DNA of 64,000 nucleotides from Austwickia sp. (lineage in GTDB: Bacteria > Actinomycetota > Actinomycetes > Actinomycetales > Dermatophilaceae): positions 124,001-188,000 of the forward strand of contig JADJTI010000004.1 in the NCBI GenBank assembly GCA_016711265.1. The letters run 5' to 3'. Of the stretch, positions 1 to 7,723 are shown piece after piece; position 1 is the stretch's first letter, and the number at the start of each line of letters is the position of its first letter. Under the pieces are notes generated by a model. The model worked only from the letters and a program-made list of their open reading frames with translations, did no database searches and had not been told where the DNA came from. A program made the translations under genes and the position numbers.

Positions 1-606
<606 letters not shown>

Positions 607-1300
607 GAATAACCCTCAGGATGCGAAGCATCACGGTCACCCTGGGCACTACGTCGTTCACGCGTCTATCCTTTTCGGAGTTCAGCCCGCCGAAGCTTCT
701 TCAAGGGACGACTTCACCTGACACCGATCCACCTCGGTTCCACTGCCGCCGACCAAAGACCTCTCGATCTAATTGCCGTCCCTTGTCTTCACAAGCACCC
801 AACGTGCGGTGGAGGTCGTGCGGGAACCATTGTGGCCCAGGGGGAAGCTACTGTCTCAGGCCTAGGTGGGCGGATTGGGATCCGCAGGTGTCGCGATGTT
901 TGCTACCGCGATACGCGATATTCAATCGTACCGGCTGTCGCAGAAGCTGGCACCGCCAACATGGCCAGAGACGTCACTGAGACAGCCACAGTGGCCAGAA
1001 CCGTTCGCCGCCCTAAACATCTCTTCGAGACCCCCAATCTGAGACTATGCCCGCTGTTCTCCCCCAGACTGACTCCGGAAGGCCACCGCTGCCGGTAGGC
1101 GTCCGTGCAACTGGCACCAACGCCAGGCCGAGTCGGCCCGATTGGACGAGAATCTACTCGCGTAGGGGACTGCGTCGAGCAGTCGCGCGTGACCGGGTAC
1201 GCCGAGGGCCGGGGAGGGTTGGCGGTAGTGGCTGGCAGGATCGCAGGCGTCTACGGGCACACAGGTGAAGAACATCCGCAGAACACTCAGAGGAGAGGCC
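607..1300. other. Stretch without a recognisable gene
   Basis: About 700 bases upstream of the VOC gene with no ORF that resembles a known family. The only tidy small frame is 896-1042 on the plus strand, ATG to TGA, 48 codons, with a weak AGGTG before it. It encodes a Pro/Trp-containing peptide that I do not recognise. Composition is less GC-extreme than the genes to the right. Nothing RNA-like was seen. Confidence 0.4.
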
Positions 1301-1708
1301 ATGGCCCAGCAGCTCAACCCCTACATCACCTTCGACGGCAACTGCGCGGAGGCGATGGCCTTCTACGCCGCCGTGCTCGGCGGCACCGTCCAGACGATGA
1401 CCTTCCGGGATGCCGGGATGGATGAGGACGGCGTCATGCATGCCGCTCTGGCGACCCCCACCGGCTTCCACCTCTACGCCAGCGACACCGCTGGGGAGAT
1501 GAGCGCGCCGTACACGGTCGGCAACAACGTGCAGGTCAGCCTGTCAGGCGACGAGGCCGAAGCGTTGCGGGGGTACTGGGAGGCGCTCAGTGACGGCGCC
1601 GACATCATCATGCCCATGGAACGCCAAATGTGGGGTGATGAGTATGGGCTCCTCAGCGACAGGTTCGGCATTCTGTGGCACGTCAACATCGCCGGGGCCT
1701 CCGGCTAA
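1301..1708 (+). CDS. VOC family / PhnB-like protein
   Basis: A protein of 135 residues with the single-domain PhnB-type glyoxalase/bleomycin-resistance fold. It opens with LNPYITFDGNCAEAMAFY, the usual first beta-strand and helix of this family, and has the second-half signature WGDEYGLLSDRFGILWHVN. Members of this group are often called 3-demethylubiquinone-9 3-methyltransferase-like, but most have no proven reaction, so only the family is assigned. The ATG at 1301 follows GGAGAG at good spacing. An in-frame GTG at 1265 lacks a ribosome site and adds unconserved residues. It stands alone and converges on the pirin remnant. Confidence 0.85.
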   Translation: MAQQLNPYITFDGNCAEAMAFYAAVLGGTVQTMTFRDAGMDEDGVMHAALATPTGFHLYASDTAGEMSAPYTVGNNVQVSLSGDEAEALRGYWEALSDGADIIMPMERQMWGDEYGLLSDRFGILWHVNIAGASG

Positions 1709-1739
1709 CTGTACTGACCGGGGACCACAAACCGCTGGC

Positions 1740-2693
1740 CTACAGCCGCTGACAAGGAACCGCCCGGCCCACCCCGGACCCGCGAGGTGTGAGCCGATCG
1801 CGGGGTGGGCCGGCGCCAGGATGCGGTCGCGGACGCCGACGTAGCCGGGGACGACGCCGAACCTCTCGTCGCCCGCTTCCCACAGGCGGCGCAGCTCGGC
1901 AATCTCGTCGTGGGAGCGACCCACGAAGTTCCACCACATCACGATCTGCTCCTCGAGGGGCACGCCCCCGAGGACGAGCAGCCGCGTCGGCTCGCCGCCG
2001 CTGTGCACATCGAGGGTGTGTCGCCCGGCGGCGAGGTAGCGCAGTTCACGCGCTCGTAGCGGCCGATCCCCGACAGTGAGTTCGCCGTCGTCGATGAGCA
2101 GTCCATGCTCGAAGGTGGGGTCGACCTCCAGGACTACGTGCGTTTGCGCTGGCAGGTCCAGTTGGGCACCCACGAGGGGAGCGTAGGTGTGCAGCGGAGA
2201 GCGAACGATGCCGGGCAGCGCCCCGAGGAAGACCATCACGGTCCCGCCCCCGTGGAGGTCGTGCCGCGGCGGGGCATGGTGGGCGAAGCCGCGCGGAGCG
2301 TCGGCGTCCGCCTCCGGCAGCGCGATCCATAGCTGAACGCCGTGCAGCACATCGACCGCGTCGGTGGAGACCCTCTGAGTGCGCGATCCCGTGGCCGGCC
2401 GTCATGAGGTTGGCCTCACCGAGCCGGACCATACCCACCACACCGCCGCTATCGCGGTGCTGGATCTCGCCCTCGAACAGCCACGACAGGGTCTGCTGCC
2501 CGGCGTGCGGATGAGGCGGCACGTCTATGCCGTGATGTCTGCCGGGACGGATCGGCGTCGGGCTGTAGTGATCGACAAGGCACCAGGCGCCCACCAAGGA
2601 CCGATGCCGCTGCGGCAAGGTCCGCCGTACCGCCAATGCACGAAGGCCACCGAGCGGCACGTCTCGGGGGGCGATGACTTCCATCCGAATCAT
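1740..2693 (-). pseudogene. Pirin family protein, disrupted by two frameshifts
   Basis: The N-terminal part reads in one frame (start near 2693, VDHYSPTPI, HPHAGQQTLSWLFEGEIQHRD, GHGIAHSE). It then jumps frame near 2372 and continues as RVSTDAVDVLHGVQLWIALP through the second cupin (GGVPLEEQIVMWWNFVGRSH). After AHPAI near 1795 the likely C-terminus RLTPRG lies in a third frame and stops at 1740. Restored length is about 315 residues, normal for pirins, which are bicupin iron proteins, some with quercetinase activity. Both shifts lie near the low-quality contig end, so sequencing indels are as likely as true decay. Confidence 0.7.
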
Positions 2694-2784
2694 CGCGCCA
2701 TCCTCGTGCGGGAACTGCGCCACCGCACCTGAAACAGCTCAGCGGACCACCGATTAGAGGTCTGCTGTGGCCGATGCCGTGGGG

Positions 2785-2808
2785 TGTGGGGCTCTCGACG
2801 GACAGTGA
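2785..2808 (+). repeat. IS left inverted repeat
   Basis: Begins TGTGGGGCTC and ends GGACAGTGA. It matches 17 of 24 positions with the complement of 4076-4099. Confidence 0.7.
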
Positions 2809-2847
2809 CCCTATTGAGAAGATGTTCTCAGTCAGGAAGGGTTGTGG

Positions 2848-3132
2848 ATGTCGAAATATCGTAGGTTCACGCCTGAATACCGCCAGGAGGCGGTACGGAT
2901 GGTGATCGAATCGACCCGGCCGATCGCGAGGGTGGCCAGGGATCTGGGTATCAATGAAGGAACTCTGGGGAACTGGGTGGCCACCTACCGTAGGGAACAT
3001 CCGGTCAGCGAAGAACTCGGTGTTGAAGACCGGACACGACTGCGTGCTTTGGAACGAGAAAACAGGGAACTGAAACTCCAGAATGAGTTCCTAAAAAAAG
3101 CAGCGGCCTACTTCGCGCGGGAGCAGCAGTGA
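2848..3132 (+). CDS. IS3-family transposase OrfA
   Basis: A protein of 94 residues. Residues 1-50 form the helix-turn-helix (YRRFTPEYRQEAVRMV, then VARDLGINEGTLGNWV) that binds the IS ends. The C-terminal part (LRALERENRELKLQNEFLKK) is the leucine-zipper multimerisation segment. The ATG at 2848 follows AGGAAGG at good spacing, so the in-frame TTG at 2842 is not needed. An A7 run sits in codons 82-84, and the stop overlaps the GTG of orfB as GTGA. Confidence 0.9.
   Translation: MSKYRRFTPEYRQEAVRMVIESTRPIARVARDLGINEGTLGNWVATYRREHPVSEELGVEDRTRLRALERENRELKLQNEFLKKAAAYFAREQQ
3093..3099 (+). promoter_or_regulatory. Probable -1 ribosomal slippery site of the IS
   Basis: The heptamer A AAA AAA sits in register with the orfA frame (CTA AAA AAA GCA). 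A -1 slip here enters the orfB frame, which is open from this point through 4064. The product would be an OrfAB fusion of about 405 residues, the active transposase in the IS3 family. Frame and sequence are read directly; frameshifting itself is inferred from the family. Confidence 0.65.
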
Positions 3133-4064
3133 GCGACAAGTACCAGCTCATTGCCGCGGAGTTGGCCGATCAGGACTCCCAGCCGGTCGCCGACCCCGAC
3201 CAGTGGCCAGTGAGCGTGCAATCGATGTGCCAGGTACTGGGGGTATCCCGCTCAGGGTTCTACCAGTGGCGCTGCGCGCCACCCTCGACCCGTGGGCAGC
3301 GGCGCGCGGTGATCATGGTGCACGTGCAGGCGGCGTTCGAGGCCGGCCGAGGGACGTACGGGGCACGCCGGGTCCACGCCGTCCTGACCCGTTCGGCCGA
3401 TCACCGGGTTGCATCGACGGGCCTTGACCTGGTCCGGGACATTATGGCCGAGCTGGGCCTGGTGGCCTGCCAGCCTCGTTCCTACCGCAGGACCACGATG
3501 CCCGGCGCAGACGTTGTCGGGGTGGCTGACCACGTGCAGGGCGACTTCACTGCCGACGCCCCTGGGCGGCGGCTGGTCGGGGACATCACGTACGTGCGGA
3601 CCTGGGCCGGGTGGGTGTACCTGGCCACGGTGATCGACTGTTGCACCAAGGCGGTGATCGGCTGGTCGATGGCCGATCACATGCGGACCGATTTGATCTG
3701 TGATGCGATCACCATGGCCGCTGCCCGGACCGAGATGGCCGAGGATGTTGTGTTTCATTCGGACCGGGGTAGCCAGTACACGAGCGCCCAGTTCGCAACT
3801 CATTTGCGGCGTTACAAGATCACCGGGTCCATGGGCAGGACCGGGACATGTTGGGATAACGCGTTAGCAGAATCATTCTTCGCGGCGTTAAAGAATGAGC
3901 TCGTGTACCGGATGGTGTTCCCGACTCGGGCGGCGGCCCGTTCGGCTATTGCGGAATACATCGAGGTCTTCTATAATCGTCAGCGACTCCACTCCGGATT
4001 GGGCTACCGAACCCCCGTCGAAGTCGCCCACCAGTACCGCAACAATCCGTCAATCGCCGCATAA
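3129..4064 (+). CDS. IS3-family transposase OrfB (DDE integrase)
   Basis: A protein of 311 residues with the rve/DDE catalytic core. The acidic triad is visible as the D of GDITYVRTW, the D of HSDRGSQYTS and the E of NALAESFFAALKNE. The C-terminal RQRLHSGLGYRTPVEV motif is typical of IS3/IS150-type OrfB. An HTH-like N-terminal segment (VLGVSRSGFYQWR) precedes the core. It starts at GTG in the GTGA overlap with orfA, allowing coupled translation, and may also be made as the OrfAB fusion. Full length with no internal stop, so the element may be active. Confidence 0.93.
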   Translation: MSDKYQLIAAELADQDSQPVADPDQWPVSVQSMCQVLGVSRSGFYQWRCAPPSTRGQRRAVIMVHVQAAFEAGRGTYGARRVHAVLTRSADHRVASTGLDLVRDIMAELGLVACQPRSYRRTTMPGADVVGVADHVQGDFTADAPGRRLVGDITYVRTWAGWVYLATVIDCCTKAVIGWSMADHMRTDLICDAITMAAARTEMAEDVVFHSDRGSQYTSAQFATHLRRYKITGSMGRTGTCWDNALAESFFAALKNELVYRMVFPTRAAARSAIAEYIEVFYNRQRLHSGLGYRTPVEVAHQYRNNPSIAA

Positions 4065-4075
4065 ACCAGTCGAAA

Positions 4076-4099
4076 TCACTGTCCACTCAAAGCCCACCA
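4076..4099 (-). repeat. IS right inverted repeat
   Basis: On the minus strand it begins TGGTGGGCTTTGAG and ends GGACAGTGA. It pairs with the left end at 2785-2808. Confidence 0.7.
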
Positions 4100-4120
4100 G
4101 ATCAGCCGCGAGTTCACGCG

Positions 4121-4166
4121 TGGTGGCCGGTGAAGGTTTCGAGCCTTCGAAGCTTTCGCGACGGAT
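4121..4166 (-). repeat. Duplicated 3' end of tRNA-Tyr (att-like site)
   Basis: These 46 bases match 43 of 46 bases of the 3' portion of the intact tRNA-Tyr at 5340-5385 in the same orientation, from the CCA end to just short of the anticodon. The differences are single substitutions at three places. Integrases that use tRNA 3' ends leave such a direct repeat at the far side of the insertion, so this is read as the distal att of a 1.2-kb insert. The remnant cannot be a functional tRNA because the 5' half is missing. No integrase remains in between. Confidence 0.75.
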
Positions 4167-4358
4167 GCCACTGATCCGACACGCAGCGCCCGGAGAGTGG
4201 TCGAACGGCCGGCCAAACGGAGCCGTGCCACGATAGTGATCAACCGCGGGTACGGAGCACCTCTCCATAACCGAGATCGACCGTCCGCTTGAGGGGCCGT
4301 CTGGCGCCACTCGATCTGGCACTCGAGTCGGCGGCTCGCCGGCCCAGACGACGTCGGG

Positions 4359-5213
4359 TTAAAGGTCGTGGAAGAAGTCGGGTTGGACCTCGACATCTTC
4401 GACGATGCGCGTCTTGATGATGACGCCAAGTTCGTACTGCTTCAGGAGTTCGCAGAGGCGAGCGCCATCGATCAGATCCAGCGGAGGAGCGCCGTCGCGG
4501 GTTGCCTCGGACTTAGCGTCAGCGGTGAAGCTGCCCGTCGTAATGAGTAGCCCCTTGTCGCCTCGCCCAGTCATGGCGCCGCGGAAGTCACGAACAGCAG
4601 CGGCACCGACGCTGCCGGCGTAGCGCTTGCACTGGAAGAAGACGGGGAAGGAAACGAGTGACATGCGGTAGACGCCGAGGCCGTCGATGCCGCCGTCCCC
4701 CGATCGCCCTGTCACCGTCGTTGAGACAAAGCCAGCCTCTCGCAACAGTCGCTGGGCGAGTCGCTCGAAGCTGCCTGGGGACATGTTCATGAGGGCGTCG
4801 AGGAGTGTCTCTTGCCATGTCAGCTCGCCGAGCTCCTCGGCATCGTCGGGCTGGTTGGCTGGCTCGTCGGACCTGCGTCGTTGTCGCGTCCTTTGTATGT
4901 ACTCCTGGCGCAGGGGCTCCAGCTCAGGTTCAACCGCGACTCGCCCCGCGTCGGTGAGGCTCCAGATCCCCCGCTGACTATTGTCCGCGAGCCCCATCCC
5001 CTTCAGGTATGTCCTGGCCCAAGCGAGCCGATACTCGATCTCGCTGCTGGGGCCGTCCTTGTGCAATCGCTCCTGCTGCTGCTCCGTGAAGTTCTCGCGT
5101 CGCATCACCTCGCCGACGATTTCCTCGATCGAGCCGGAGCCGTCGAGGTCACGCATGGCGACCAGAGTGGGCCAAAGAAGCTGGTGGTACTGGGGGATGT
5201 CGACGTCGGCCAC
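4359..5213 (-). CDS. mrr: Mrr-type restriction endonuclease
   Basis: A protein of 284 residues, the usual size for Mrr. Residues 1-100 are the winged-helix Mrr N-terminal domain (QYHQLLWPTLVAMRDL, then LTDAGR). Residues about 145-260 are the PD-(D/E)XK-like Mrr catalytic domain with E150, D177 (SGDGGIDGLG) and Q194-C195-K196 (FFQCKRYAG). Mrr proteins cut DNA carrying methylated bases, so this is a type IV defence nuclease by family; the substrate is not shown. GTG start at 5213 with a weak GAGG upstream. It is the only gene between the tRNA-Tyr and its duplicated 3' end, which points to acquisition as cargo. Confidence 0.88.
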   Translation of the reverse strand: MADVDIPQYHQLLWPTLVAMRDLDGSGSIEEIVGEVMRRENFTEQQQERLHKDGPSSEIEYRLAWARTYLKGMGLADNSQRGIWSLTDAGRVAVEPELEPLRQEYIQRTRQRRRSDEPANQPDDAEELGELTWQETLLDALMNMSPGSFERLAQRLLREAGFVSTTVTGRSGDGGIDGLGVYRMSLVSFPVFFQCKRYAGSVGAAAVRDFRGAMTGRGDKGLLITTGSFTADAKSEATRDGAPPLDLIDGARLCELLKQYELGVIIKTRIVEDVEVQPDFFHDL

Positions 5214-5284
5214 GTCGCCAAGTCTGCCTCAATCAGGTTGTCGACACGCCTCGGTCCGGGTGCGGTGGGGGTGCTAGCCGGACA

Positions 5285-5337
5285 CCGCCGAACGGCCCCT
5301 GACTCAGCAATCGTGCTGTTCAGGGGCCGTTCGGCGG
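5285..5337 (-). terminator. Perfect 18-bp hairpin downstream of tRNA-Tyr
   Basis: 5285-5302 and 5320-5337 are exact reverse complements (CCGCCGAACGGCCCCTGA and its partner), and the 17-base loop has a further small stem (CAGCA/TGCTG). It lies 3 bases beyond the tRNA 3' end. There is no U-tract, as is common for actinobacterial intrinsic terminators. It could also end transcription coming from the other side. Confidence 0.75.
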
Positions 5338-5339
5338 GC

Positions 5340-5423
5340 TGGTGGCAGGTGAAGGATTCGAACCTTCGAAGCTTTCGCGACGGATTTACAGTCCGCTCCC
5401 ATTGGCCGCTCGGGCAACCTGCC
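5340..5423 (-). tRNA. tRNA-Tyr (GTA anticodon)
   Basis: An 84-base class II tRNA read on the minus strand. It has acceptor GGCAGGT pairing ACCTGCC, D-arm GCCCGAGCGGCC, anticodon loop ACTGTAAATC (GTA), a long variable arm, the T-loop GGTTCGAATCC, discriminator A and an encoded CCA (5340-5342). The 3' half is repeated at 4121-4166, which marks this tRNA as an integration site. A TAGGCT box 12 bases upstream and a strong hairpin downstream suggest a single-gene transcript. Confidence 0.95.
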
Positions 5424-5435
5424 GTGGCGGGTCAC

Positions 5436-5441
5436 AGCCTA
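5436..5441 (-). promoter_or_regulatory. -10 box for tRNA-Tyr
   Basis: TAGGCT on the minus strand, 12 bases before the first base of the tRNA. A possible -35 (TTGGAG) lies 19 bases further upstream, a long spacing, so only the -10 is called. Confidence 0.5.
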
Positions 5442-5593
5442 GCAAGCTCGCCGCCGGCATCTCCAATCGGTACGCCGGCCGTCCGCTCCCCAGTCCTGCG
5501 GGCGGGCTCGGGAGCAGCACGGGCCGCAGGGATGGCGCACAATGGCTAACCGAACCGCAACTCCCCGTTCCCCGACGAAAGCGACAGGACACC

Positions 5594-6088
5594 GTGGCCG
5601 ACGCATCGTTCGACGTGGTCAGCAAGGTCGACAAGCAGGAGGTCGCCAACGCCCTCACCCAGGCGCAGAAGGAGATCTCCCAGCGCTACGACTTCAAGGG
5701 AGTGGGCGCCTCCCTCGAGTTCAGCGGCGAGAAGGTGCTCATGAAGGCCAACAGCGCCGAGCGCTGCCTGGCGGTCCTGGACGTCTTCCAGACGAAGCTG
5801 GTCAAGCGCGGGGTGTCGCTGAAGTCGCTGGACACCGGAGACGGTACGCCGAAGCTGTCCGGCAAGGAATACCGGCTGGAAGGGTCCCTCAAGGAGGGGC
5901 TGTCCCAGGAGAACGCCAAGAAGATCGCCAAGCTGATCCGCGACGAGTTCCCCAAGACCGTCAAAGCCCAGATCCAGGCAGATGAGCTGCGGGTCTCCAG
6001 CAAGAACAAGGACGACCTCCAGGCGGTGATCGCGATGCTCAAGGGCGCCGACCTGGACGTTGCGCTCCAGTTCACCAACTACCGGTAG
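5594..6088 (+). CDS. yajQ: YajQ family nucleotide-binding protein
   Basis: A protein of 164 residues, full length for the YajQ/UPF0234 family. It starts VADASFDVVSKVDKQEV, has AQKEISQRYDFKG, and ends ADLDVALQFTNYR, all family hallmarks. Members bind nucleotides (c-di-GMP in some species) and have a double ferredoxin-like fold; the role here is unknown. GTG start at 5594 behind AGGA; longer in-frame sequence upstream runs through the tRNA and is not coding. Its end overlaps the convergent transporter gene by 17 bp. Confidence 0.93.
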   Translation: MADASFDVVSKVDKQEVANALTQAQKEISQRYDFKGVGASLEFSGEKVLMKANSAERCLAVLDVFQTKLVKRGVSLKSLDTGDGTPKLSGKEYRLEGSLKEGLSQENAKKIAKLIRDEFPKTVKAQIQADELRVSSKNKDDLQAVIAMLKGADLDVALQFTNYR

Positions 6089-7226
6089 CGGCCGGGCGCC
6101 AGCGGGCCAGCAGCCACCACCCCACCAAGCCGGCCACCAGGGCGACCGCGAGATTGCTGAGCGCGCCGACCAGGCCGACCGCGACGGCGAAGGACCATTC
6201 GCGTGTCCCGGACAGGTCCCGCAGCAGCTGGATGTGCAGCAGGCCGGCTACCGCCAGCAGGGCCGCCAGGATCCACACCGGGAACCCGGCCAACGCCGTC
6301 GCGGTCGCGCTGCCCAGCGCGAGGGCCAGCACCACCAGGACCGAGCCGATCAGCACCGGCGCCCCGCCGGAGCGGGCGCCGAAGGAGCGGTGTGCTGTGA
6401 GCCCGCCCGCGCCGTGGCACAGCGGCATGCCGCCGATGACCCCAACCACCACGTTGGCCAGCCCGAGCGAGACCGCCAGCCGGCCGGCGCTCACCCGGTC
6501 AGCGGCCTCCCCGAAGTACCGGCGGGCCGCGTCCGCGGTCGCCACACACGAGTTGGCGAACGTCAGCGGCAGCTGCGGCAGCACGAGCGCGGTCGCCGCC
6601 ACGGCGAAGTCCGCCGCCGATGGCGTCTGAAGGGTGATCGTCGAGGGGCCGAACGCCAGCGGCCCGTGGTGCCGCAACACCACCGCGACGAGGGCGACGC
6701 CCAGCAGCACCAGCGCGATCCCCCGGCTGCGCCACCGGTACGCCGCCCACCCGGCCACCAGCGCCCCCGCCACCAAGGCGGGCACGGGTAGCGCCGCATC
6801 GGCGAAAGTCCGCGGCACCGCGGTCACCAACGACCAGGCCAGCTTGAAGAACAACAGGCCGACGGACAACTGCACGCCGCGCACCAGCGCCCGGGGGAAC
6901 ACCCGGGCCGCCCCATCCAGCAGCCCGCTGGCCCCCAGCGGCACGAACACCGCCGCCATCAGCAGTGCCCCGGCGGCGATCACCTCCACCCCCAACCCCT
7001 GCGCGATCGCGATCGCCCCGAACGCCTTCAACGGCTGCACCGGGATCGGCAGGCGGAACCACAAACCGGCGACGACGTACGCCGCCCCGGCCGGCAGCAG
7101 CACAGCCGTCGCGGACAACCCATTGACCAGGATCAACGCCACCACGATCGGGACCAGCACCCCCAGATCGGCGACCGCCCCGGACAGCTCGGCTCGGTCG
7201 ATGAGGAGTTTGCGGGACCGCCTCAC
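6072..7226 (-). CDS. MOT1-type molybdate/sulfate transporter
   Basis: A protein of 384 residues, almost entirely hydrophobic with about 10-12 membrane segments. The opening ELSGAVADLGVLVPIVVALI, the loop FRLPIPVQPLKAFGAIAIAQ and GMPLCHGAGGLTAHRSFGAR are signatures of the bacterial MOT1 branch of the sulfate-transporter superfamily, which lacks a STAS domain, as does this protein. The predicted role is molybdate (or sulfate) uptake across the inner membrane. GTG start overlaps the stop of the upstream Mop-domain gene as GTGA, so the two are co-translated; that partner makes molybdate the more likely substrate. Confidence 0.82.
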   Translation of the reverse strand: MRRSRKLLIDRAELSGAVADLGVLVPIVVALILVNGLSATAVLLPAGAAYVVAGLWFRLPIPVQPLKAFGAIAIAQGLGVEVIAAGALLMAAVFVPLGASGLLDGAARVFPRALVRGVQLSVGLLFFKLAWSLVTAVPRTFADAALPVPALVAGALVAGWAAYRWRSRGIALVLLGVALVAVVLRHHGPLAFGPSTITLQTPSAADFAVAATALVLPQLPLTFANSCVATADAARRYFGEAADRVSAGRLAVSLGLANVVVGVIGGMPLCHGAGGLTAHRSFGARSGGAPVLIGSVLVVLALALGSATATALAGFPVWILAALLAVAGLLHIQLLRDLSGTREWSFAVAVGLVGALSNLAVALVAGLVGWWLLARWRPAATGSW

Positions 7227-7615
7227 CGGGGCAGCTCGATCACCACGTTGGTGGCCTTGATCGAGGCGACGGCCAGTACGCCGGGCTCAAGTGCCAGCTC
7301 GTCGGCCGCCTCCCGGCTGATCAGCGACACCACCCGGAACGGCCCGGCCTGGAGCTCCACCTGAGCCATCACGGTGTCCTTGGTGACCTTCGTGACCAGG
7401 CCGGTGAAGCGGTTGCGGGCCGACTCCCGCGATCGTGACTCGCCCCCGGGATCGGCCGCCAGCTCCTGGGCGAACCGGGCGAGCTCGGCGCCCTCAACGA
7501 CCCGCCGGTATCCGTCCTGGATGGTCGTCAGGCGGCCGTGGTCGGCCCATCGGCGGACCGTGTCGTCACTGACTCCCAGCAGACGGGCGGCTTCGCTCAT
7601 CCGAAACATGCTCAC
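7223..7615 (-). CDS. HTH plus Mop (TOBE) molybdate-binding regulator
   Basis: A protein of 130 residues. Residues 1-45 are an excisionase/MerR-like helix-turn-helix (MSEAARLLGVSDDTVRRW), and residues about 65-130 are a Mop/TOBE molybdate-binding domain (ARNRFTGLVTKVTKDTVMAQVEL, ending SIKATNVVIEL). Such proteins bind oxyanion and DNA and are thought to sense molybdate. The gene precedes and overlaps the MOT1 transporter. GTG at 7615 is chosen because a TAGGCT -10 box ends 6 bases before it, which fits a leaderless mRNA. Confidence 0.85.
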   Translation of the reverse strand: MSMFRMSEAARLLGVSDDTVRRWADHGRLTTIQDGYRRVVEGAELARFAQELAADPGGESRSRESARNRFTGLVTKVTKDTVMAQVELQAGPFRVVSLISREAADELALEPGVLAVASIKATNVVIELPR

Positions 7616-7621
7616 CGGGTG

Positions 7622-7627
7622 AGCCTA
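7622..7627 (-). promoter_or_regulatory. -10 box, leaderless promoter of the Mop-MOT1 operon
   Basis: TAGGCT on the minus strand with a 6-base gap to the GTG at 7615. No ribosome-binding site fits between them. Confidence 0.55.
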
Positions 7628-7723
7628 GTCCGCAAGTGCGCCGCAACCAATCCTATTTTGCCCGAAATTGCGGAGCTTGGAGCGCCCCGGATCCGCATCT
7701 GCGGCAGCTCCTCCGGTACGCCG

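Larger units (their letters stand above)
2785..4099 (+). mobile_element. IS3-family insertion sequence (1,315 bp)
   Basis: The element carries orfA (HTH, leucine zipper) and orfB (DDE integrase) in the IS3 arrangement. Ends were found by matching the sequence left of orfA with the complement right of orfB: 24-bp imperfect inverted repeats, 17 of 24 identical, ending in GGACAGTGA inward and TG...CA outward, as usual for IS3. I see no clear 3-4 bp target duplication (GGGG on the left, GATC on the right). It lies 21 bp from the duplicated tRNA-Tyr end and may mark the edge of a variable spot. Both ORFs look intact. Confidence 0.85.

Noticed and set aside
896..1042. 48-codon ORF with a weak AGGTG site
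   Set aside because: No recognised family, no conserved context and doubtful local sequence quality.
2781..4103. Target-site duplication of the IS element
   Set aside because: The bases beside the two ends (GGGG and GATC) do not match, so no duplication is claimed.
4099..5423. A complete prophage or ICE at tRNA-Tyr
   Set aside because: No integrase, replication or transfer gene lies between the repeats; only Mrr is present.
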